DNA of 9,188 bases, from positions 1 to 9,188 of the forward strand of contig JAIRLW010000502.1 in assembly GCA_031259095.1 (NCBI GenBank), in the 5' to 3' direction. The DNA is from Planctomycetaceae bacterium (GTDB taxonomy: Bacteria > Planctomycetota > Planctomycetia > Pirellulales > Thermoguttaceae). Below, piece after piece: positions 1 to 5,907 of this stretch (the stretch's first letter is position 1; every line of letters begins with the position of its first letter). The notes under the pieces are model-generated. The model made no database searches. It was not told where the DNA came from and was given only the letters and a program-made list of their open reading frames with translations. The position numbers were made by a program, and so were the translations under genes.

Positions 1-123
1 TCACCGTCATGGATTGCGTTCGACAAAACACCGTCAAACCGTTACGAAATGACCCGCTATCAAAGTATGCCCCGCCAAAAAATTCCCGTCGCCGGCGTAA
101 AATCAATAATACCGTTACGATAG
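1..123 (+). CDS. C-terminal end of an unidentified protein (partial, enters from left edge)
   Basis: Frame 1 is open from the first base to a TAG at 121-123, giving 40 residues that start SPSWIAFDKTPSNRYEM and end GVKSIIPLR. Base composition falls sharply to AT-rich just after the stop, as at a gene end. The family is not recognisable from so short a tail. The minus strand is also open across the same bases: an ATG at 151-149 would begin a protein with a hydrophobic helix (YILLIFFPIVTVLLIL) followed by four arginines, running off the left edge. Both readings are plausible. The plus-strand reading is preferred mainly because of the composition change at its stop codon. Only one of the two is likely to be real. 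Confidence 0.4.
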   Translation, partial: SPSWIAFDKTPSNRYEMTRYQSMPRQKIPVAGVKSIIPLR

Positions 124-396
124 GAAAGAAGATTAGGAGTATATACCTCATCACACGTTTAAGATTCTGTTTTTTGAACAGGATTATCAAAATGTTATTT
201 TACAGGAAATTTTAAAATAAATAATATCCCTAAAAGTTTATCTGATTTTAAAATACCAATTCAATGTAATTATAACGCAGTAAGGAACTGTACGCAAATA
301 AAGTATCTAATAATTTAACGTTACTTTCTTGATAATATATTGAAATCAACCAAAATTGAATATTTTACTTGCGCACAATCCCTAAGACATCATACC
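124..396. other. AT-rich intergenic gap
   Basis: About 270 bases, strongly AT-rich, lie before the restriction-modification gene. No convincing ORF, RNA gene or strong inverted repeat is seen. Weak hexamers around 313-337 could form a promoter for the downstream gene, but none is close enough to consensus to call. Confidence 0.5.
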
Positions 397-3120
397 ATGA
401 AATTATATGCCTACACACTTCCAACTGTTACCGAAAAAAATGGTTGGTTGAAAATTGGACAAACCACCGGTTCCGTCGAAGATCGTATCAAAGCCCAATT
501 AAGCCAAGCCCATTTAAAATATGAAATCGTTTGGCAAGGTAACGGGCTTATTGGGAAACGTGAAATTACCGATAAGGAAATTCACCGTTGCCTGATTAGT
601 AAAGGATTTGAACAAGACAATAATTCTGAATGGTTTAAATGTTTTCCTGAAGATGTTGAAGCAACACTTGAAGCCCTTAAAGAACAATACCGCAAAGAAG
701 ATAAACGAGAGGAACTTTCAGAGAAATTTTACGAAGAACTCCGCAATTGGTATTATTGGGCAAACGCTGAACTAAAACAAGGTGTTTTGACACGAAAACC
801 CGACCCTGACTACACCATCCGTATCATTATTCGATTGTTGTTGGTATTTTTTCTCAAAGAGAAGGAACTTATTCCTGAAATATTATTTGATAAAAAAAAG
901 TTTGATAAAGAACTCAAAAAAAACGAACACTGGTATTACAAAGCAATTCTCCGTAATCTTTTCTTTCATAGCCTTAATACTCCCATGAATAACCGAGATA
1001 CATTGGAAAGCTCTAAACTGCTTCAAAAATGCAATGTCATCAAAAAACATCTACACAAAAACATTCCATTTCTCAATGGTGGTATTTTCAATGAACATGA
1101 CGGCGACGATTTTGCGTTAAGTAATATCTATTTCTTTTTGGATAGTTATTGGACAGTGGCAATACCGGAACTTGGCGGATACTATCCTGTTCGCGGAATT
1201 ATTGAAATTCTTTCTCAGTATAATTATACGTTAGATGAAACAAATAACAGTGAATGTATTGATCCGGAATTTATCGGCAAGGTATTTGAGAGTCTGTTAG
1301 CGTGTATTGATGCCGATACTAAAGAAACGCGGCGTAAAATCACCGGTAGTTACTATACACCAAGAGAAATTGTCAATTATATGGTCAATGAAGCATTAAA
1401 TACTTATTTAAAAACTGCATCAACAACAAACGACGAAAACACCTTACTTCGTTGTACAGTATTTGACCCTGCCTGTGGAAGCGGAACTTTCCCATGTACC
1501 GTAATGAATGAAATAATGCGACGCATTGATTTTAAAAAAAAATTATCACAATTAGAACGGTACAAAAAAAAATTAGAGATTTTGCGCAATGTTATTTACG
1601 GAGTTGACATTCAGCCAATGGCGGTACAGATTACAATTTTACGGTTGTTCCTTTCATTAATACAAGAAATCAAACCAACAAAAAATGTAAAAGAAAATTT
1701 TGGCATTGAACCATTGCCCAATCTCGACTATAAATTTGTAACGGCTGATCTACTGCTTGGAATTGACAAATATGATTTGTTTTTCAATGAACACTTAAAC
1801 GAATTTGATCAAATACTTGACCTAAAACGGGAATTTTTTAGGGAGAATAACATTATAGAAAAAGAAAAATTAAAAAACCGTATTAAAAAAGCGGAAAATG
1901 AAATTGCCCGAAAAAGTAAACACAAAGGAATTATTGCGCTATGTCAGTGGAATCACTCCGATACAATACCCTCATCAGTTTTCGATCCGCAATGGATGTT
2001 CGGTGTTAAATTGTTTGATATTATAATCGGTAATCCGCCGTATAATGTTATCGAATCCAAAGACAAGAAGAAGGAAAAATATGAAGAAAAGTACACTGAA
2101 TTAAAAAGCGGTCGAATAAACATTTATCAATTGTTTTTCGGCAGAGCAGCAGAATTACTATCACAGAAAGGGAGTGTTGTATTTATACATCCCAAAACAT
2201 TATTAACTGATAAGTATCTCTCAGCAACACGAAAATTTCTCTTAAAAAAATTTCCATCTTTTAATGTTATTAATATCAAAACACGGAAAACTACTTTTAG
2301 TAATGTAATTCAATCCGTAATTATTTCCCAGTGGAATAAAGAAGGTACAACACAAGATTGCCAAATTAGTGAAATTGCTACGAAATATGATTTTGAAAAA
2401 CTGCAATACCTTGTCAAATCAAAAGACGATATTGTAACAAAAGAAGGGACATTATTAATATGTCCCCAAGACAAATTTTATACTATTGAAAAAAAGATTC
2501 GTAGTGTTCCGCATTTCTTTTTACAGTTCGTAACAGGCAGCATCGAATGGAACAAAGTTAAAAAATATCTTTCCAGTCAACCCCAAATAGATTTTAAACG
2601 GCTCATTTACGGTGAAAACATTCAGCGGTTTTGTTTTGCTCCATCCGATAAACGAATTAAAACATCGTTTCTTAGTAGTGAAATAAAAACTCCAGAACTC
2701 CAACAATTAGCAGTTTTAACTCAACGGACAACAGCAGTTGAGCAGCCCTATCGGATTATTGCGACGATTATCGATCCGTCCAAATTTGACACGCCGATTG
2801 TTACGGAAAATCATACTAACGTTTTTTTGTGCCGGAATAGAAATACTGCATGTTTTATACTAGGTATTCTCAATTCGCGGTTAATGGATTTATTTTTTCG
2901 ATTTCATAACAGTAATACACAAGTTTCGTCTGGCGAATTGAATCGATTACCAATTATCAAATTGCCGCAGGAAAAACAGAAAACACTAATCAAGTTGGTA
3001 GAACAGCGATTAAATGGCAATATAAATGTTGAAGCAAAAATAAACAAACTCGTCTATAAACTCTATGGTTTAACAAATGAAGAACAAGCGCTGATCGAAA
3101 AGTACGTTTCAGATTATTAA
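397..3120 (+). CDS. GIY-YIG domain fused to Eco57I-type N6-adenine DNA methyltransferase (type IIG-like restriction-modification protein)
   Basis: Predicted to methylate adenine in a specific DNA sequence using S-adenosylmethionine, and possibly to cut DNA with the same polypeptide. Residues are counted from the ATG at 397 (907 aa). Residues 1-105 resemble the T5orf172/MUG113 type of GIY-YIG domain: YAYTLP near residue 4, GWLKIGQTT near 16 and R30. Residues 110-340 are a mostly helical linker with IPFLNGG and GSYYTPREIVNYM, typical of Eco57I-like enzymes. Methyltransferase motif I is FDPACGSGTF (356-365) and motif IV is NPPY (546-549). Residues of about 690-870 match the TaqI-like target-recognition region, including GILNSRL and SSGELNRLPI. 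The C-terminus (KLVYKLYGLTNEE) is family-typical. A TTG at 340 could add 19 residues, but homology begins at the ATG. No separate specificity or restriction gene is adjacent. The methyltransferase call is firm; nuclease activity is inferred. Confidence 0.9.
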   Translation: MKLYAYTLPTVTEKNGWLKIGQTTGSVEDRIKAQLSQAHLKYEIVWQGNGLIGKREITDKEIHRCLISKGFEQDNNSEWFKCFPEDVEATLEALKEQYRKEDKREELSEKFYEELRNWYYWANAELKQGVLTRKPDPDYTIRIIIRLLLVFFLKEKELIPEILFDKKKFDKELKKNEHWYYKAILRNLFFHSLNTPMNNRDTLESSKLLQKCNVIKKHLHKNIPFLNGGIFNEHDGDDFALSNIYFFLDSYWTVAIPELGGYYPVRGIIEILSQYNYTLDETNNSECIDPEFIGKVFESLLACIDADTKETRRKITGSYYTPREIVNYMVNEALNTYLKTASTTNDENTLLRCTVFDPACGSGTFPCTVMNEIMRRIDFKKKLSQLERYKKKLEILRNVIYGVDIQPMAVQITILRLFLSLIQEIKPTKNVKENFGIEPLPNLDYKFVTADLLLGIDKYDLFFNEHLNEFDQILDLKREFFRENNIIEKEKLKNRIKKAENEIARKSKHKGIIALCQWNHSDTIPSSVFDPQWMFGVKLFDIIIGNPPYNVIESKDKKKEKYEEKYTELKSGRINIYQLFFGRAAELLSQKGSVVFIHPKTLLTDKYLSATRKFLLKKFPSFNVINIKTRKTTFSNVIQSVIISQWNKEGTTQDCQISEIATKYDFEKLQYLVKSKDDIVTKEGTLLICPQDKFYTIEKKIRSVPHFFLQFVTGSIEWNKVKKYLSSQPQIDFKRLIYGENIQRFCFAPSDKRIKTSFLSSEIKTPELQQLAVLTQRTTAVEQPYRIIATIIDPSKFDTPIVTENHTNVFLCRNRNTACFILGILNSRLMDLFFRFHNSNTQVSSGELNRLPIIKLPQEKQKTLIKLVEQRLNGNINVEAKINKLVYKLYGLTNEEQALIEKYVSDY

Positions 3121-3136
3121 GGAGAGGTGAATTGCT

Positions 3137-3457
3137 ATGATTATAATCGAAAAAATAAACTATAAAATACTTTAAGACGAAATGGAATCACTAAAGTATA
3201 AAACTATAAAATTTGTAATTATTCAGTAGATTTTTTGAATCTTTATGGATAACCAACTTTTAATGAAAATTTTCCCAAATTATTACAACAAAAATGAAAA
3301 AGAAACGAAAATAAAATTTTAAAGTATTGAGGATAAAGTTATTGATAATGGTACTATTATCAATTTTATTGAAAATTCGGAACGTGATTCTTTGGCAAAA
3401 ATAGTTTCAATTGTTTTTAAAAGAGTCTTTAATTATCAGAATGCCAATACGGATTAA
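3137..3457 (+). pseudogene. Decayed small ORF with several in-frame stops
   Basis: A GGAGAGGTG stretch just after the methyltransferase stop precedes an ATG at 3137, but the frame closes after 12 codons. The same frame continues with stops at 3173, 3227, 3236 and 3320 and ends at 3455-3457. The last open part, about 44 codons from 3323, has ordinary protein composition (DKVIDNGTIINFIENSERDS, then LAKIVSIVFKRVFNY), which is longer than expected by chance in such AT-rich DNA. The part from 3239 to 3319 is also protein-like. This looks like the remnant of a gene that once followed the methyltransferase, perhaps as its partner. I do not recognise the family. It could instead be fortuitous open frame in AT-rich spacer. 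Confidence 0.4.
3341..3364. repeat. Perfect 9-bp inverted repeat
   Basis: ATTGATAAT (3341-3349) and ATTATCAAT (3356-3364) are exact reverse complements around a 6-base centre, GGTACT. The repeat lies inside the decayed ORF, about 100 bases upstream of the start of the exported protein gene. It could be an operator-like dyad for that gene. Short AT-rich dyads also arise by chance. Confidence 0.35.
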
Positions 3458-3461
3458 ACTT

Positions 3462-4562
3462 ATGCGGATTCAAATTATTTCAATTATTTTGGTATTTTCG
3501 TGTGTTTCAACTGTTTTAGGTCAAACGAACCGTTTGACGGTTGATCCTGTGTTGGCGGAACAGGGAGTTAATATTGTTACGAATCGGCAGGAAACACAAG
3601 AATATTCTCGTCCGAATATTGGGTCGAATGTTGGATTGAATACCGGAGGACGCCGGCAAGCAGAATATCTTGCGGATGGCGGAGATGGTATTGCGAAAAC
3701 ACGTATCGAAGAGGATTGGACGGTTCGGAATCTTGAAGCGGAAGATACTGTTGCGCATTTCGACACGCTGGACGGACGAACTTTGGTGGAACCGTCGAAC
3801 CGCGTATTGCTTTATGCTCCGCGTTTCGGCGCTGTACGAAAAATCGAAGGTCTTCTCAATAACACACAGATTACGGCGTTATCGCGAACAGATGCCCAGT
3901 CTTCTTTGAATATTGGTCAGGGTAAAGAACAACTTGGTTATACGGTTCAGGAAACCCAATCCGGTTATGCCCGAACCCGTACACAATTAAGCGGTGTTGG
4001 CGGATTGAAGAAAAGTACCGGCGCCGGTGTAACACAAGGACTTGGCGCGTACAGTAACTTCGAGTCGGCAATGTATTATTCAAATTTATTGAGACAACAA
4101 TTTATCGGATTAGCGGAATTAACGTATCTTACAACGGGAAGAGCCTTCGCCAGAGCATGGCAGGGAAGTGAAGGTATTAAAGTTCAAATGAATATTCTGG
4201 CTCCGATGGAAGCAACCAGTGAAGAAGGAGCCGAAAGTTTTTTCCAAATCGAAGACGAATCGAAAACCTCCAAACTTCGGTTAATCAAAACTGCGTCGAA
4301 AAAATCAGCACAACCGGGAGAGATTGTTGAATTTACACTTCGGTTTGATAATGTCGGTACGCAAATAATTGGGAACGTAACTATTCTGGATAATCTGACA
4401 ACACGGCTTGAATTTTTGCCGGGAACAGCGTTATCGTCACTGAAATCCGGTTTTGTTGTTCAACCGAATGACAGCGGTTCTTTCACACTTCGCTTTGAAA
4501 TTACCGATCCGCTCAAACCCGGTGAATTCGGCGTTGTCCAGTTCCAATGCCGTGTACGATAA
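3462..4562 (+). CDS. Exported protein with C-terminal DUF11-type repeat domain
   Basis: The function is unknown; it is predicted to act outside the cytoplasm. From the ATG at 3462 the product is 366 aa and begins with a typical signal peptide: MRIQ, then a hydrophobic run IISIILVF, with likely cleavage after VLG near residue 20. The ATG at 3441 is an alternative that adds seven residues (MPIRIKL) and also leaves a good signal peptide. A TTG at 3411 is less likely because it would overlap the decayed ORF further and put charged residues ahead. The central part (about 20-270) is polar and unrecognised. Residues of about 272-366 resemble a DUF11/conserved repeat domain: IKTASKKSAQPGEIVEFTLR, VTILDNL, FLPGT and a closing GEFGVVQF. 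Such beta-sandwich modules are common in planctomycete surface proteins. No Shine-Dalgarno sequence is visible. The gene lies between nuclease-related genes but has no evident link to them. Confidence 0.8.
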   Translation: MRIQIISIILVFSCVSTVLGQTNRLTVDPVLAEQGVNIVTNRQETQEYSRPNIGSNVGLNTGGRRQAEYLADGGDGIAKTRIEEDWTVRNLEAEDTVAHFDTLDGRTLVEPSNRVLLYAPRFGAVRKIEGLLNNTQITALSRTDAQSSLNIGQGKEQLGYTVQETQSGYARTRTQLSGVGGLKKSTGAGVTQGLGAYSNFESAMYYSNLLRQQFIGLAELTYLTTGRAFARAWQGSEGIKVQMNILAPMEATSEEGAESFFQIEDESKTSKLRLIKTASKKSAQPGEIVEFTLRFDNVGTQIIGNVTILDNLTTRLEFLPGTALSSLKSGFVVQPNDSGSFTLRFEITDPLKPGEFGVVQFQCRVR

Positions 4563-4702
4563 TATCGAGCAAACCAATATGTGTCTGATCATTAACCGTT
4601 GCGCGCAGACGCATACTGATTATTGAAACGATTTTCATGTTCTCCATAACACATTTTTTACGCAAAAACGGACAAAAGACACTTCTTGCAATCACTTGAT
4701 TA

Positions 4703-4732
4703 TTGACTTCTACCGTCTAACAAGGTTATAAT
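4703..4732 (+). promoter_or_regulatory. Near-consensus sigma-70 promoter
   Basis: TTGACT (4703-4708) and TATAAT (4727-4732) are separated by 18 bases. This matches the -35 and -10 consensus with one mismatch and allowed spacing. Transcription would start near 4739 and give a leader of about 200 nt before the Mrr-like gene. It is the best promoter match in the window and probably also serves the gene at 5908. Confidence 0.6.
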
Positions 4733-4756
4733 GATAGAGTAATGAGGTCAATTTTG

Positions 4757-4908
4757 AATTGGGGGTCTCTAAATAATTCAAATTTTATTTTTAACAAATC
4801 TAGTTAGCGACGGGTTTACCCCGTGTTTTATTGATCAAGTCGAACAACGCGGGGCAAGCCCGCGCCGCTAACTTTCTGTGGACTCTGAATTATTAGAGAT
4901 TCTCAATT
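4757..4908. repeat. 152-bp imperfect palindrome, MITE- or REP-like
   Basis: The outer arms are 4757-4779 and 4887-4908, sharing AATTG, TCTCTAA and TAATTC in inverted orientation. The inner arms are 4802-4827 and 4846-4873, sharing AGTTAGCG and CCCCG-GTT in inverted orientation, around an 18-base loop. Each inner arm is itself a small hairpin: ACGGG/CCCGT at 4810-4824 and GCGGG/CCCGC at 4849-4863. The inner part is much richer in GC than its surroundings. This nested layout suggests a small non-autonomous mobile or dispersed repeat. No clear target-site duplication is seen. If transcribed it would fold into a long hairpin in the leader of the next gene. A plain terminator is less likely because no U-run follows. 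Confidence 0.65.
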
Positions 4909-4942
4909 GTCGTTCATGTTTTTAATTTAACCAAAGATCGTT

Positions 4943-5854
4943 ATGAACTTATTTGATTTTACGGAAATTCCCGCCGATGGGGAACGTTGGGTTCGGTTTG
5001 CCCAAGATTTCTTACAACTTTTCGGCTTTCATATTGAAACGCCAACTTATCGGGATGCGGAAAATATGTTTGATTTCTGTGCGGTCGAACAGGTTTCGGG
5101 TAAATTTAATTCTCATCCGTTTCGCTGGCTTGTCAGTGGCCGACACAAAGCGGCAACTCGTATTGCTGTTAAAGAAAGCGACGAAACGAATATTCTTGAA
5201 CGTTTACTCCGTAGCCGCGCCGATGGTTTTATCGGTTTTTATTCGACCACCGCTTCTCCGGCGTTGGGGTTTTACCTTACAGAACTTAAAAACCGGTTGC
5301 TGATTAAGGATTACCGGATTCTCGATGCGAAATTTCTGGAAATGTATCTCGCCACTCCCGGTTTTGCCCGAATTTCGTTTCGATATTTTCCCAATTATGC
5401 CCAAACGCATCAGGTTCTTCATCTTGTCGAAGACAATTATTTGCCGATTCTTTGTGAACATTGCCGGAAAGACCTGCTCAAAACACTTTTCACGGAAAAT
5501 CAGGCTGGAGTGATTGTCCAGTTGCGGCGTCGGAAAAAAACACAAACCGAAACAGAAGTCATCGCCAATATTTATGCCGCCTGTAAAGGCGATTGCGACG
5601 CGGAATTACAAGCAAGATATTGTAATGAAAAAAAACTGAACGCGGTTGGTTGGACAAACATTTCCGATCTCGTTGACTCCTCGGCTTTTCTGGACAGGAC
5701 ATTGTCACTTCTCCGAAAAATCGGAACCGCAGAATTGACTTATACCGCTTCGGCATTGGCAAAAGAACTCTATCTACTAAAAGCCATCGCCCAATACACT
5801 CTTCGTGAATCAACCGCCAAAACCGCGCCGTCCGCTCAAAAAATAATGTTTTAA
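4943..5854 (+). CDS. Mrr-like restriction endonuclease-fold protein with atypical active site
   Basis: Probably a DNA-binding or DNA-cleaving protein of the PD-(D/E)XK fold (303 aa). GERWVRFAQDFLQLFGF (13-29) matches the first helix of Mrr-type domains. D44 in MFDFCAVE takes the place of the first catalytic acid. RWLVSGRHK (61-69) aligns with the usual W-L-V-x-C-K-H strand, so the usual lysine position is R67 and the preceding cysteine is G66. GFIGFYST (95-102) is a hallmark I associate with one Mrr-like subfamily. C171-x-x-C174 and further cysteines (ACKGDC, then ARYC) could bind zinc. The altered lysine makes cleavage uncertain: it may tolerate arginine or have become a DNA-binding protein only. 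The ATG at 4943 is the first in frame and no Shine-Dalgarno sequence precedes it. It sits behind a strong promoter and 53 bp ahead of another nuclease-fold gene. Confidence 0.75.
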   Translation: MNLFDFTEIPADGERWVRFAQDFLQLFGFHIETPTYRDAENMFDFCAVEQVSGKFNSHPFRWLVSGRHKAATRIAVKESDETNILERLLRSRADGFIGFYSTTASPALGFYLTELKNRLLIKDYRILDAKFLEMYLATPGFARISFRYFPNYAQTHQVLHLVEDNYLPILCEHCRKDLLKTLFTENQAGVIVQLRRRKKTQTETEVIANIYAACKGDCDAELQARYCNEKKLNAVGWTNISDLVDSSAFLDRTLSLLRKIGTAELTYTASALAKELYLLKAIAQYTLRESTAKTAPSAQKIMF

Positions 5855-5907
5855 AAAATAACATGCTTTTTCCACGTTAATGAGCATAAAACCAAATCGA
5901 AATTTTT

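Larger units (their letters stand above)
4563..4942. other. Intergenic region with promoter and large palindrome
   Basis: The first 140 bases (4563-4702) show no convincing gene, hairpin terminator or RNA. The rest holds a near-consensus promoter (4703-4732) and a 152-bp palindromic element (4757-4908), listed separately, followed by a 34-base run to the next start codon. Confidence 0.6.

Noticed and set aside
9..215. 68-codon plus-strand open frame starting MDCVRQNTVK
   Set aside because: It runs from GC-richer into AT-rich spacer, has an odd excess of arginine and lysine, and overlaps two more plausible readings at the left edge.
340..396. TTG start adding 19 residues to the methyltransferase fusion
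   Set aside because: The added residues show no family match and the GIY-YIG homology begins right at the ATG at 397.
3411..3461. TTG start for the exported protein
   Set aside because: It would bury the signal peptide behind charged residues and overlap the decayed ORF; ATGs at 3441 and 3462 both give normal signal peptides.
3462..3524. Possible lipoprotein signal (VFSC near residue 14)
   Set aside because: Phenylalanine before serine-cysteine fits the lipobox poorly, and a normal cleavage site VLG follows.
3516..3909. Open frames on both strands inside the exported protein gene
   Set aside because: Shadows of the main frame, with no recognisable features and a skewed composition.
4513..4695. 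Minus-strand 60-codon frame after the exported protein gene
   Set aside because: It overlaps the end of that gene, has no family features and lies in spacer.
4757..4908. Reading the large palindrome as a simple terminator
   Set aside because: There is no T-run after the stem on either strand, and the nested arms are far longer than a terminator needs.
5204..5864. Minus-strand open frames inside the Mrr-like gene
   Set aside because: Antisense shadows; the plus strand has clear family motifs.
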